A stretch of DNA of 64,000 nucleotides from Cordia subcordata (Eukaryota > Streptophyta > Magnoliopsida > Boraginales > Cordiaceae). Under the pieces are notes generated by a model. The model saw only the letters and a program-made list of their open reading frames with translations, searched no databases and was not told the DNA's origin. The stretch's first letter is position 1. The number at the start of each line of letters is the position of its first letter. Below are positions 23,284-35,999 of the stretch, piece by piece. Location of the stretch: contig JAPTOF010000001.1 of assembly GCA_028554755.1 (NCBI GenBank), positions 29,749,501 through 29,813,500 of the forward strand, written 5' to 3'. The position numbers and the translations under genes were made by a program.

Positions 23284-25572
23284 CATACATACATATATAT
23301 ATATATATTTACATATGTATGTATATGTATAAAATGTTATAGATGAGCAAAACTATAGGGACTTAGGGTGCAAATAAGGCAAATATGTAAAGATAAGAAT
23401 AGAAATTAAAGAAAAAAGAAAGAAAGAAAAAACAAAATCCATCTTCTTTCTTTCCTTTTTCTCTGCCAAGCCAAACCCCTTACCATAAGCTTCCTTTTCT
23501 CTTCATTTTTTTGCAAGAATTGGAAGAAACTAAGGACAACATCTAGTTTGGCAATTTACGAATGATCTTATGAACTTATTTGAGTTATGTATATGTGGCT
23601 AATTGTAGATCTGTGGATATGTGTGTATACTATGATGTGGGTTTGTGAGGTTTTTGTGGAAAAAAAATAAGTGAATTCTTGGTGTTACGGGTTTATGCTG
23701 GAAATTATAAGGAATTACAAGCTTATATATGGTAAAATTAAAGGAATTGAAACAGAAAATGAGTGAACGAAGACTGGGGTTACCGAGTATAATGTGTTTA
23801 GGTATGAAATGGCTTTCTCTTGAATTGATTATTAAAATATATGTATGTATGCATCTTCAAATTGAAGCCTGCTTGTTCACCTAGTTGATTTAGTTTGAAA
23901 ACTACTGTATGTTGCATGTTGAGTAACTCACAAAATTGTTTAAATTATGCTATGGGGGTGCAAACAATGAGTGTGTGTAGTGTAAGTTTAAAATGTGAAA
24001 AATTTGGTGAATGAAGATGACAGGTAGAAGAGGGTATGTGATGCTGTATTTGTGTAAGTTGCACTCTAAAGGCTCTTTATGTTGTGTTACGTAAGAATTT
24101 GATGAACAACATGTGTGCATGTTATAGAATTATGATAAGGACATGGAATCATATTAGCCTATTAACTAAAAGAGGTGTTTGGAATTAATTTGCCTTGAAT
24201 AAGTGTGAAGGTCGTGGCTTAAAAGGGAGAATAACATGTGAAATTCATGTTATCTTGTAGTAGGTGGTGCACCTGTGTTTTCTTACATATTGAATGAGGG
24301 CAACTTAAATATATTCTTGACAGCTAGAGAATGTAATTAACCTACCTAAACTTGTTTATCAGGACCTTCTTGCACTGGTACAAATTATGTAGTACCTTGG
24401 TTGTATAGGGAATAAAAGGAAAAATCATTATTTACATACTTTATGTGCTTTCTCTCTAAGAGAATTCAATTCTTTTATTGTTGGCAGCATCAAGTAGTGT
24501 TGGAAACGAAGTTTGAGAAGGCAGATTTATTTTGTTAACAAGCTGGATAAAGTAAGTTGGACATTCCATTCAAACCACCTTCTAAAAGCTGCCCTGGTTA
24601 TCATATTCACTCCTCTCACAATTTTTTTGGCTATTACTTTGAGTTATATTGTTTACAGGGCAAATAGATATACTTGAGTCTGTGTTTGTAAAGTCTGTGC
24701 TTGTGAACTGTGGTTTGTATGTGATATGTGCAAACTTCTGGAGCTGTGACACCCACCTGGCGGGTGAGATTGCTTGGTATTTGGGGAAGTGATGTGATTC
24801 CTGCGCCCGTAGGTGGGAGATGATTCACTGTACGAAGTGCGGGCCGTAGGTGGCCATCCTATGCCTAGGTCAGTAGGAAATGGTTCACCAGACTAGAAGG
24901 GGCCTAGCGGGGTGGTCTAGGCCCAGTATATTAGTGAACAGTGTGGAAGTACATTATGTATCACGGCTCTAAGGGGATTCTTTGTGATTTTGGTGATTTA
25001 TATTCTTAAAAGGGTTGTGAATTGACCATGTGATGCAAATAGTGATGATTCTAAAATATTTTGCATGTCAATTTCCAAATTTGAATAATGGAGTGTGTAT
25101 TTTATCCCTGTTCCATTTTCTATGGTTATATGTATGCGTGATGTGATGGTTAGTCCTGCTCTCTTATCTTGGGACTACCCTGAGCCTGACTTTGGGGCAT
25201 CCTTCTTACTGAGCTTGTTTGGCTCATGTCTTATTTTACTTTGCTGAAAGTGAAGGGTCAGGACCACGGGGAGAGAACCAGTCTTAAGATTTGAGTCGCG
25301 CCTGCCCTGACGAACTTTTGTCTTTATCTAGGATGGTTAATGTAGTATGATCTTTTGTTATGTTTTCCTAGCATGATGTAAATCCTTAAGTATGGCTTGT
25401 GTTAATACAACCTGTATTGGTAAACAATTATCTTTAGTGGAATGTAAATATCGTGTTCTGAACTATATTTGTAGGCATATACTGTGTTTAGTTGTCTTTC
25501 TGCTTGCCTTGCGGGCTTATGCCTGCGACATGTCATGCCCGAGTGTTGGTACCGGTGACTTGGGGCATGACA
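23186..25572 (+). repeat. 5' LTR of the outer Ty3/gypsy element (2387 bp)
   Basis: Begins TGTAACACC and ends GGGGCATGACA. It is repeated, with substitutions and small indels, at about 41580-43744. It contains an (AT)n expansion at 23245-23276. Short open frames within it are not genes. Confidence 0.88.
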
Positions 25573-25576
25573 CAAG

Positions 25577-25591
25577 TGGTATATGAGCAAT
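25577..25591 (+). other. Primer binding site, initiator-Met-tRNA type, mutated
   Basis: Four bases after the LTR end the sequence reads tggtatatgagcaat. This resembles the TGGTATCAGAGC site complementary to initiator tRNA-Met used by many plant LTR elements, but has at least two changes and would prime poorly. Confidence 0.7.
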
Positions 25592-25739
25592 AGGTTATGA
25601 CCTGTGAGGCTTGGAGCATAGGTAGATAAGCCCTTTAGATGTTGGCCTTGCGTGCTGTGTTTTATCTTATTATTCGTTAACAAAATAGAAGGTTGTTGTT
25701 TGTTACTGTGCGTAGGATATAGATCAAAGGGCTTTTAAT

Positions 25740-26870
25740 GTGGAAATGGGTGACAATGTACCCTTGGCAGAAGTTATGAAAGAACAGAGGAGCAGGAAAA
25801 TAGGAAAACACCTCCGCAAGGATTCTAGCTCACATCATGATATCGTTAGAGAGATGCTACAACTAATAGCAGCCAATTTTTTCCAAACAAGTAGTAAGAG
25901 GCAGGGTCTAAAAGATGCAGAGCCGTTGAGGAGATTCAAAGAGAATCATCCCCCAAAGTTCAAGAGGAAGCACGATCCTCAAGAAGCGTATGAATGGCTG
26001 GGAGCAAAGGAGGATTTATAGAGTGTGTTGCAATTTGATGAAGCGACAAAGATCCGCCTTGCTACTAGCATTTTCACAGGTCTTGCATGCTCATGGTGGC
26101 ATAAAAAAAAGTCCTAAGAGCCGAGAGATGTTGAATGGAAAAGATTCTGGGAACCCTTTAAAGCTAAATTTTATCCAGGGTCATACCGTGTTGATAAGAT
26201 TCATAAGTTCTCTATTTTGACCCAGGGTAATAGAACCGTCAGTGAATATGCTGATAAATTTACAGAGTTAGTAGAATTTGCTCCATATATGGTACCAATG
26301 ATCAATTCAAAGCCGAAAAGTTTAAGAAAGGCCTTAAACCATCTATTCTTCGGTTCATGGCTACCCACTAGTGTAAGACCTATAAAGGTGTCCTGGAAAT
26401 AGCCTTAATAGTAGAGAGAGGAGAAAACTTGAAGAAATAACACTTTCAGAAGTTAGCCTCTAGTGAAGGTAGAAAAAGATCAGGAATGATGCAGCAAAAT
26501 GGCAAGTCTAGTTCTAGTACTTCTAGGAGGCCTCCCGCCCATCAGTTTGGCTTCCAACCTGGGCCATTTACTCCATGGGCCGGGGGGACAGGGATTTCCA
26601 CGAACACCACCGGAGCAGCAATTTGGGGATCAGAGTGTGTCTCAGGGACCGATTTGCGGTGGTTTTGGTCAATCCTATCCAGCCTAGCCTTGCAACAGAA
26701 TAACTGGTGGATGTTTTAGATATGGATCTACAAAGCATTGGGTTAGAAATTTCCCAGAACTGTTAATATTTGTACCATAGTCGTTTTTTTCTCAAACATA
26801 TGATCCACAAGGTTGTTAGAAATGTGGTTCATTAGACCATCGTGTTAGGAATTACCCTGAGATGCAACCT
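25740..26870 (+). pseudogene. gag of the outer Ty3/gypsy element, broken
   Basis: The first open part (to 26021) has the gag-like FKENHPPKFKRKHDPQEAYEW. After an in-frame TAG the same frame continues through DEATKIRLATSIFTGLACSWW, then shifts frame (KFYPGSYRVDKIHKF, SEYADKFTELVEFAP). Two zinc-knuckle remnants follow, at 26712 (C-x2-Y-x4-H-x4-F) and 26814 (C-x2-C-x4-H-x4-Y). Each has lost one or more metal-binding cysteines, and the second also has a stop. The protein would have packaged element RNA; this copy cannot. Confidence 0.8.
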
Positions 26871-26939
26871 GCTCAATCATCTGCATCGAGTCAGGTTCGG
26901 CCTCCAGAGATAGGCTAGCATAGTAGCCGGAGGCAAGAG

Positions 26940-27475
26940 ATGGCAGCCAGCGACCTCAGGTGAGGGCCAGGGTATATGCCATGACATATGGGATGCACGA
27001 GCATCAGATAGGTATTTTCCCAATTTTTAATGTTTGTGCTCGTATTCTATTTGACACTGGGTCAATATATTCCTTTATATCCTCATCATTTGCATCTTTA
27101 TTGAGTGTTACATCTGAGTCGTTAGGGATAGAATTGTGTGTTGAAACTCCCATTGGGCCTCTATTACGACAAATATGGTTTATAGAAACGGTGTGGTGCA
27201 TATGGGGGAAAAAGAATTGTTAGCTGATTTGATCAACTTGGACATGAAAGACTTTGATGTTATCTTAGAAATGGATTGGTTATCTGCTTATCATGGTCAT
27301 GTGGATTGCTTCGCAAAGAATATTCTATCTACCGGGGGAGCCAAATTTTGAAATTTAGGGAAGACAGTTGCAAACACCTTGCATTATCTCTGCTTTAAAG
27401 GTGCAAAAGTTACTACAAAAAGGTTATATAGGATACTTAGCTCATGTGGTAATTACTGAGTAAAGAGAACTAAAA
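26940..27475 (+). pseudogene. Aspartic protease region of the outer element, broken
   Basis: An open stretch (26960-27223) contains LFDTGSIYSFISSSFA: the retropepsin active-site triad DTG at 27053-27061 followed by the usual hydrophobic-Ser/Phe segment. A frameshift near 27200 separates it from the downstream stretch (DMKDFDVILEMDWLSAYH), which links protease to reverse transcriptase and contains further stops. Confidence 0.75.
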
Positions 27476-28430
27476 TTGAAAGACATCTCTTTGGTTCGAG
27501 AATTTTCGGATATGTTCCCAAAGGATATTCCAAGGTTACCCCCAGAGCGTGAGATAGAGTTTCATATTGAACTCCTACTGGGTACCCCACCTATATCCAA
27601 GACACCATATAGAATGGCCCTCACAGAACTTAAAGAATTGAAAATTCAGCTACAAGAAATGTTGGATAAAGGTCAAATACGTCCTAGTGTCTCCCCATGG
27701 GATGCCTCAATGTTATTTATCAAGAAGAAAGATGGAAGCTTACGGTTGTGCATTAATTATAAGAAACCGAACAAAGTTACTATGAAGAATAAATATCCTC
27801 TGCCACGAATAGATGATTTATTTGATCAACTACAACGTGCTTCAATGTTCTTAAAGATAGATTTGAGATCTGGTTATCACCAGTTGAGGGTTTGAATTGA
27901 AGACATTCTAAAAACTACCAGTTGAAGGTTTGAACTGAAGACATTCTGAAAACCACTTTTCGAACTTGTTATGGGCACTATGAATTCATGGTGATGTCTT
28001 TCGGTTTAACTAATGCCCCCATAGCTTTTATGGATCTGATGAACACTGTGATTGGGCTGTATTCAGATCAGTTTGTAGTAGTGTTTATTGATGACATACT
28101 TATATATTCCAAGAGTTTGAAAGAGCATGAACAGAATCTGGGAACTATCTTGCAAACCCTCAAAGAAAATCAGTTATTTGGAAAACTCAAGAAATGTGAG
28201 TTTTGGCCAAACAAGGTAGCGTTCCTGAGGTATGTTATCTCTAAGGATGGCATTTCAGTTGACTCTCACAAGGTTGAGGTGGTAAGTAATTGGCCAAGAC
28301 TAACCTCAGTGACTGAGGTGCACAGTTTCCTAGGTTTGGTAGGATACTATAGGAAATTTGTTGAAGGATTTGCCCGCTTGGGCTCACATTTGACAAATCT
28401 GACCTGGAAGAATGTAACATTTTAATGGAT
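27476..28430 (+). pseudogene. Reverse transcriptase of the outer element, disrupted by a 38-bp duplication
   Basis: The N-terminal part (27476-27895) covers the palm and fingers up to [15 protein letters not shown]. The C-terminal part (27988-28425) starts VMSFGLTNAP and contains the catalytic FIDDILIYSK motif, so the two-aspartate active site is intact. Between them a 38-bp direct duplication (cagttgaNggtttgaaNtga at 27881 and 27919) shifts the frame. The connection region KDGISVDSHKVEVV is typical of Ty3/gypsy. Confidence 0.88.
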
Positions 28431-28850
28431 AGATGCTTGTGAAGGAAGTTTTCAAGAACTAAAAAATAGGTTAATATCTGTACTAATATCGGATCTTCCA
28501 TCTAGTCCATAGGGCTTTGTGATATACAGTGACGCTTCTAGGAGTAGTTTGGGGTATGTATTGATGCAACATGGAAAGGTAATTGCCTATGCCTCCAGAC
28601 AACTAAAGAACATTGAACAACACTATCTTACATACGATTAGAATTGGCAGCAGGTATCTTTGCATTGAAAATTTGGCACCATTACCTATATGGAGTAACG
28701 TGTGATGTTTATACTGATCATCAGAGCCTTAAATATACATTTACCTAGAAAAAACTAAATCTCAGGTGGCGAAGATAGTTGGAGCTTCTCAAAGATTATG
28801 ATTTGAATATTCATTACCATCTAAGAAAAGCTAATGTGGTAGCAGACGCA
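28431..28850 (+). pseudogene. RNase H of the outer element, truncated by the nested insertion
   Basis: Fragments readable across stops include [18 protein letters not shown] (first catalytic Asp region), [20 protein letters not shown] and, at the end, DYDLNIHYHLRKANVVADA. The reading stops exactly where the nested element begins at 28851. The next residues resume at 39902 as LMTAVASLVTAQRGLIREFE. Confidence 0.8.
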
Positions 28851-30698
28851 TGATAGTCGTCTCTCGAGTGCAAGCTCTAAAGACCTGCAAGCGCAAGAAT
28901 CGATGCAGTGTAGTGTGTGCGAGAATGGGTGTCGAACCATAAGAAGGCTATGTTATAGGACAGATTCTACGTGTGTGTCCTAGAGAATGGCAAAAAAAGA
29001 AAACTTAAACTAACTATTTTTTGTGTTTTTCGATGGTCAGGAGTTCTAACTAAAGAAAATAAAACTACTTTATGGGAATAGAAAGTTTAGAGACAAGCTA
29101 TCTAGAGAGAACTAACAAATGGAAAGGATTAGGGTGACATCTACTTATTAATAGGTGATCCTAGACTCCAATACTACGGGATAACACGTAATGGCTTAAT
29201 CATCAATTGCTCTTTTACTAGGTAGCTTAGTTAATATTCTAATTTCTCCTTAGGATTTGGTGCGGGTCCGTTCCAAAGCGGTGCCTCCTAGAGCTGCGGC
29301 GTGGTCCTTATGACCTAGGGCCTTAACAGTGACTAACTAGCTTCCTAGGTGACCTAGAACAAGACTACCCTAATACCTAAATCATTGGCTGGATTTAAAG
29401 CCAAGACTTAGTGTCGCTATAGTCAACTAAATCTACCCGAAATCCTATTGGCTGGATCTAAAGCCAAAGGAGACTCGATTTAGACTAGCCTTTAATTATG
29501 CTTCATCATTCTAGGGTCACAATAGCGGAATTTGACTTATTAACACATTCATACATGTTCTAAGCCAAGGTGTTCGCAAATAAAGGGACCTATTTGACTA
29601 CCAAACATCGTCATACTCGGATTACACCATTAAAAGCACTTTTGAACCAACATGTATGCAACATTGAGGTTATATTTACTACTAGGCATGCAAACATACA
29701 TATGGACATGAATATAAGCATTACCCACTCCATAAGATCCACACATAAACACATAGACATGATTATAGATGGGACTAAAGTTGTTTAGGAGCAAATAGAC
29801 TTCAATTTATATATATGCAACTTTCACAGGCATATTATCAAACACCTAGACATGTGTTGAACAATAGCCACTGTAACGAGAAAAACATAGCATATGTATA
29901 TACATTAAGCCATTAAATCCCATAATATAGAAGCATAGAATCAACCCATTACACAAGAGTCATCACCCTAAATAAATCTACTCAAATATAATATAAAACT
30001 CCCCTTCCATCCTAGCAATTCTTGTACAAAATCCGTGAGTGGACTTCAATCCAAGTGCTTAAAACCCTCCAAATGAGCTTAAAACTAAGTGAAAAGTGTA
30101 TGAGTGAATGTGTGTTGGAGGTTGGTGAAAGAGGAATTAGGGTTTAGAAGATGGGTGTGAAAGAATATGATTTAATGACTTTTAGAATGGCCAAAAGCGG
30201 GCTTATATAGCTAATTTCTGTGACTATTGGAGCACCGGTACCAATGGGGCCTCTATTATGGTAGTAGAAGCTTGCTCTCTATTTTTGGCGGAATAGTGAG
30301 TCGGTGCACTGGTACTTTGAAGCCAGTGCTCCAGTAGTGCCTCGTTGCTCTCTTTTGGTTTTCGTTTTAGCTCCATTTTGCTTCCAATTGTCTTGACCTT
30401 TGTCCGTAAGCTTCCAAACTTGATTTTCTTCCACTTTTCCTCTTCAATATGCTTCCAATACGTGCTCAAACCATCTGTATCTTCGTTGATCTTCAAATAA
30501 TCCTCAATCTCACCTATAACATCCAAAACAAGCCATTAATATAGCATTTACCTTTTAAACTCAACTATGTACAGTTGTATACGCTTAAGCCTATACCTAG
30601 CACAAGTACTACACTAATGCAACTATTTAAGCTCAATACACCTCCAAAATATAGACAAATAACAATTCAAATACACACAAAAACAGAGCACATCAACA
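28851..30698 (-). repeat. 3' LTR of the nested Athila-like element (1848 bp)
   Basis: Bounded by TGATAGT and CATCAACA. It aligns end to end with 38049-39897 (1849 bp), with scattered substitutions and a few small indels. Open frames such as those at 29570 and 30224 are LTR sequence, not genes. Confidence 0.9.
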
Positions 30699-30712
30699 CC
30701 CCCAAACCTTTT
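30699..30712 (-). other. Polypurine tract of the nested element
   Basis: On minus the bases directly before the 3' LTR read aaaggtttgggggt, a purine-rich plus-strand primer. A related sequence (ccccccaacctaaac) followed by the same 'tttgcttgtcc' word recurs at about 31601, a possible second tract. Confidence 0.7.
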
Positions 30713-32068
30713 CCTTGCTTGTCCCCAAGCAAGCCTAATGTGAAGTTTATTTCTAAAGTCGCTACAAAGGGTTACCTAAAGGATTTGACTCTTTATCAAA
30801 GTTAGTCTAAGAAGTATGAAGGAGGCATTCCTATTGTGGAAAGATCCCTAAGCCTCTTTGGATCTTCCCTCTACTAATAAGGGGTCTCGTTCCTTATAGG
30901 AATTTCCCAAGTAGCCAAGCCACCACGAGCCTAGGATTCTAACTCACACACTCGGGATGTTGATATTTCGTGCCCCTTCAACTATCATGGCCTCCTTACC
31001 ATACACAAGCCTCAAAGACAAGAAAAGAGAATATACAAACGCAATGGCTTATAAAAAGCCTTATTCACGTATCTACAAAGATGATAACTTGTGCTAAGTT
31101 GACATTGTGTTACTTGTGCACTTATTCATAAAACTTTTTTGTGCCTTTGGCTTTTTCTCTTTTTCACTTTTTTTTTTATATTTTTGCACTTTTTGCCTTT
31201 TTCAATTTTTTTGGATTTTTCATGCTTTGTATTGTATTTACAAAAAGAAAAGAAAAAGAAAAGCTTTTGCACATAAAAAAGAACCAATCAAGGAAAGGGC
31301 ACTTACATCAACAACCTTTTTCCAAAACATTTTTATTACCAAGCTATGGGGTGGCCACATAAGTCATTCTTAAAGGTCCTCACTCCCACAACTTTGAAGG
31401 GTATCCCTTCCAAGACTTAGTTTTCAAATGACTTTATTCATTTCTCCACAATGCATCTCATCTTCACAAATCAATAGAGTCAATCACAGTAGCCAACGAA
31501 ATGATCAACAAAGAAATAAATGACTCTGCATAGATCAACAAAGCGCATAATGCAATCTACCCTAAGCAAGATCTATAACAAGAAAACCAAACTCCCACAC
31601 CCCCCAACCTAAACTTTGCTTGTCCTCAAGCAAAAAGAGCAAAACACTTAAACAAGCAAATTGGCATTACAAAGCAAGTAAATGTGGCAGGGATGGGGTA
31701 AAAACATAGGGAACAAGTGGAGAAAAGATAGATACAACCTTGCATTTTCTTCAAAGCTTTCCACGCCAATGATAAATCACCATATTATTAACCCTGCGAC
31801 TCACAATTCACAAACACACAAAGAAAACAAGATTAGTAGTATTGCCTATGCATACTTGCATTGGCATGTGCAATAATAAGCAATGGTTTATCTTATGGGA
31901 CAAAGGATCGAGATTCAACACTTTGATGTGGGTGAAAGAAAAAGAAAGAAAATAAAAAGAAAAGAATGTGAAACAAATGCAAAATTACAAAATTGCAAAA
32001 TTGAACCAAGGTTGCCTCCTAGTAGCGCTAACTACTATGCCATTAGCTGGGAAAACATCAACTCATTT
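30713..32068 (-). other. Non-coding 3' region of the nested element, between integrase and LTR
   Basis: Athila-group elements often keep a spacer or an envelope-like frame here. I see no long minus-strand frame, no signal peptide and no membrane protein, so any envelope-like gene is absent or erased. The + strand frames at 31107-31373 come from T-rich sequence. Confidence 0.6.
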
Positions 32069-33334
32069 TCAACCTCCATAGATAGGATCCTGAAGCATTA
32101 AAACCTCCACACAAGCCATGCTCGGATCATATGCATGCTTCAGGCATTGCCCATTCACTGTCAACTCTTGGCCATCCTTCAAGTCCTTGATCTTGATTGC
32201 TCCGGAAAGGTAGGCAACCAACACTTCATACAGACCATACCATCTTGACTTGAGCTTACCTTGAAAGAGCTTCAAACGTGAATTAAATAACCAAACTTGA
32301 TTGGAATGAGGGAATGATTTCTTAAGAATATGTTTATCATGAATTCTCTTCATCCTATCATTATGAAGCTTGGCGTTCTCATACATCTCAAACCTAAGCT
32401 CTTCCAACTCCAGTAGGTCAAGCTTTCTCTTTTCACCCGCTCTTGCCAAATCAAAATTTAGGGCTTTAATGGCCCAATAAGCCCTATGCTCTAGTTCTAC
32501 TGACAAGTGACAAGCTTTCTAATAAATCAATCTATACATAGACATACCAATGGGAGTCTTGAAGGCGGTACGATAGGCCCACAAAGCATCATTTAGCCTA
32601 ATAGACCAATCTCTCCTATCGGGCCTAACCATTTTCCCTAAAATGTGCTTGATCTCCCTATTGGACACCTCTACTTATCCACTAGTTTACGGGTGATAAG
32701 GAGTAGCTATCTTATGGGTGACCGAATATCACCTCAATAAGGCCTCTAAAGTCCTATGGAGAAAATGCAAACCCCCATCACTAATCAAGACCCTAGGGAC
32801 TCCAAATCTAGAGAAAATGTTCTCCTTAATGAATTTAACCACTGCCTTATGGTCATTAGTATGTGTGGGAATTGCCTCAACCCATTTAGACACATAATCA
32901 ACAGCCATTAAAATGTATTGGTACCCAAAGGAAGGTGGAAATGGACCCATGAAATCTATACCCCAAACATCAAATAACTCACACGAAAGAATAGGGGATA
33001 AAGGCATCATGTTTCTCCTAGAGATAGACCCAGATTGTTGACATCTAAAACACTTTTTGCAATATTCTTGGGCATCCCTAAAGAGAGTGGGCCAAAATAG
33101 TCCATATTGTAAGACCTTCACGGCGGTCTTCTTCCCACTAAAATGACCTCCACACCCCTTATCGTGACACATACTTAACACGTTCTCAAACTCGTCCTTA
33201 GGCACCCACTGGTGAATCATTTGATCCACACACACTTTGAAAAGATAGGGATTCTCCCAAACGAAATGCGTAACTTTTGCTAGGAACCTATCTCTTTCTC
33301 TTCTCCTAATGGGAGGGAAATCGCCCTGTGGCAA
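32069..33334 (-). pseudogene. Integrase of the nested Athila-like element, two stops
   Basis: The open stretch 33334-32729 has the zinc-binding HHCC module (H...CHDKGCGGHFSGKKT...C-x2-C) and two catalytic-core aspartates, in WGIDFMGPFP and VLISDGGLHF. The third acidic residue sits in [16 protein letters not shown], in the region 32600-32700, which contains in-frame stop codons. The C-terminal part (32506-32069) includes AYWAIKALNFDLARAGEKRK and KLKSRWYGLYEV, typical of this group. All three catalytic residues are recognisable but the frame is interrupted. Confidence 0.85.
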
Positions 33335-33343
33335 GATAGTTAA

Positions 33344-33830
33344 CTATGTGAGCAAACCAAGGTGTGTGATAAGAGACGGCAAACAATTGTTCATCGGGAA
33401 ATGAATCACGAAAGAGGATGGATCACTAGAAGGCTCATTAACAAGATGGGAAATATGATCCGCAAATAAACTTTCTCTACCCTTTTTATCCTGGATCTCA
33501 ACATCAAACTCTTGAAGAAGGAGCAACCACCAAATCAAGCGGGGCTTAGATTTTTTCTTAGCTAACAAATACCTCAACGCCGCATGATTGGTGTATACAA
33601 TCACCTTAGACCCTAGGATGTACGACCTGAACTTCTCAAGGGAGAAGACTACTGCTAGAAGCTCTTTTTCCGTGGTGGTATTGTTCTTCTAGACTTCATC
33701 AAGAGTCTTGCTAGCATAGTATACAACATAGGGCAACTTATCCTTCCTTTGACCTAAAACTGCTCCTATCGCATAATCAGATATATCACACATAATCTCA
33801 AATGGGAGACTGTAGTTAGGTGGCTGAATA
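33344..33830 (-). pseudogene. RNase H of the nested element, catalytic Asp changed
   Basis: The segment 33604-33344 begins [20 protein letters not shown] and ends [11 protein letters not shown]. The family normally has VYTDHAAL; here the Asp codon (33587-33589) reads Asn. Upstream (33605-33830) the domain is broken by several stops. Confidence 0.8.
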
Positions 33831-34740
33831 ATCAGGATGTAGACAATAAGGATTTAAGCCTAGTGAAAACCCTAACACACTCATCATCAAAGTCAAAAGG
33901 GACATCTTGTGCTAGGAGCCTAGACAAGGGGCATGCAATGTGACTAAAATCCTTAATGAATCTACGGTAGAATCCTACATGTCCTAAAAAAGATCTAACA
34001 TCCTTGACACTTTTAGGAACAAGCAACTTCTCAATCAATTCTACCTTAGCCAGGTCAACTTGAATACCACTAGATAAAAATACATGACCCAATACTATCC
34101 CTTATTGCACCATGAAATGGAATTTCTTCCAACTCAACGCTAAATTCTTCTCCACACATCGGTCTAAGACTAAAGGGAGATGACTCAAGCACTTATCAAA
34201 ACTATCTCAAAAGATGGAGAATTCATCCATGAAATTCTCTGAATGTTTCTCTATCATGTCACTAAAAATGGTCATCATACATCTCTAAAATGTTGCTGGG
34301 GCATTATATAGAACAAAGGGCATCCTCCTATAGGTAAAAGTGCCATAGGGACAAGTAAAGGTGGTTTTTTCCTGGTCCTCAGGAAACACGGGGATCTGAT
34401 TATAACCTGAATAGCCATCTAAATAGTAGCTATGCCCAGCTACTCTATCTAAGATCTGGGCTAGAAAAGGCAATGGGAAATGATCCTTCCTATTTTTGGA
34501 GAGCTTCCTATAATCAATACAAACTCTCCATCCCGTGGGAGTTCGTGTAGGGATAAGCTCTCCTCTCTCATTCTCAACAACCGTTATCCCAGACTTCTTA
34601 AAGATGACTTGGACTGGGCTAACCCACTTACTATCGGAGATCGGATAAATGATGTCTGCATTTAAAAGCTTAGTGATCTCTTTCTTAACTACTTCGCTCA
34701 TGTGTGGGTTTAGCCTCCTTTACATTTCCCTAGAAGAAAT
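33831..34740 (-). pseudogene. Reverse transcriptase of the nested element, active site altered
   Basis: The N-terminal part (34701-34285) includes TPTGWRVCIDYRKLS and SGYNQIPVFPEDQEKTTFTC. After a stop the active-site loop reads FMDEFSIF (34222-34230 covers M-D-E) where the family has two adjacent aspartates, so the second is Glu. Two more stops follow. The thumb/connection part (34092-33832) reads KSVKDVRSFLGHVGFYRRFI. Confidence 0.87.
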
Positions 34741-35850
34741 GGCTCCATCCTCAATGTGAATATGATGCATGCAAACCGATGGATCTATACCTCTCAAATC
34801 ATTAATTTTCCACCCTATAGCCTTCCTATGTTTCCTAAGAATCTCTAAGAGACACTCTTTATGCTCACTAAAAAGATCGGAAGCTATAATGACTGAAAGG
34901 GTCTCACTAAGGTCTAGGAATGCATACTTCAAATGATCGGGAACGGGTTTGAGTTCTAAAGAAAGGTTAGGCTCAATCAAGGGGGACTCAACCTCAACAT
35001 TATCAATAAGGACGTCACTAGAATCAAAACTAAAAGGATTAGCCTCAAGTGACTTATCAATCAAGAAACTCTCAACTATATAGGTAGAGGCTATACACTT
35101 CACCTCTAAGGTGTCTAAATCAAAAGTAGTCAACAATTCCTCAAATTTTCTCAAATCTCCTCTATTGGTCATAGTTCTCTCTACAAAGTCCTTGACACAA
35201 GAACCAATCACATCAACCCTAAAGCACTCTTCTCCATCCTCTCCTCTTATACTAGTTCTATTCACTGCCTCGACAACCTTCATAGTGGACCTCGAATTCT
35301 CAAATTTCATCTCTAATAACCCCGACCTATAATGGATAATGGCATCTGCGATGGCGAGCAAGCGGCGACCTAGAAGTACGGGTGTAGAATGTCTAGAGTC
35401 ATGTCCCAAATCCATATCTAACACTATGAAGTCAACAGTGTACACAAACTCACCTACCTATACCATAACATCCTTTATCACACATCTAGGCCTACACTCA
35501 GATCTATGAGCTAGCTAAAGAGTAACATGTGTTGGGGACATCTCACCTAGACCTAGCTGCTGATAGACAGAGTAGGGAATGAGATTCAAACTAGATCCTA
35601 AATCTAACAAGGCGTGATCAATTTGGGTTTCACGAATCTTACAAAGAATAGTGAAGGCTTTGGGGTTGCTCATCTTGGGCAGGAAGCCTGAAGTACAAAT
35701 ACTACTCACCTTCTCCGTAAGCCTCACCTTCTTAGGAATGTTCGATGACCTACGTTTCCTTGTACAAAGATCCTTAAAGAACTTAGAATAAGAGGGGATG
35801 GAAAGAATCGCGTCTATCAAAGGAAGATTGACCTTAAGGTCCTTAAGGTA
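34720..35850 (-). pseudogene. Aspartic protease and protease-RT linker of the nested element
   Basis: The frame 35820-35515 contains ALLDLGSSLNLIPYSVYQQL, the Athila-type protease motif with DLG in place of DTG. The frame 35445-34720 (241 aa) continues with LGRRLLAIADAIIHYRSG, then an acidic linker leading into the RT. Stops separate the segments (for example around 35450-35515). Confidence 0.8.
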
Positions 35851-35999
35851 CTCTAAAACCTAGAAAAACCTAGAATCTTCACTAGGTGTAGGCCTCTCGA
35901 AAGCGGATGGGAAGGGAATTCTAGGTGCAACATCTCTAGACACATGAGAATCATCAATAGGCTCCTTTCTCTCCTAATAGAGATGGGAAGTACTACTCT

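Noticed and set aside
29570..30805. Several 70-100-aa open frames on both strands
   Set aside because: They lie in the LTR of the nested element, and equivalents recur in the other LTR (for example 38766-38984).
31107..31373. Hydrophobic open frame resembling a membrane protein
   Set aside because: On + within the non-coding 3' region of a minus-strand retroelement, it comes from T-rich sequence with Phe/Leu bias only.
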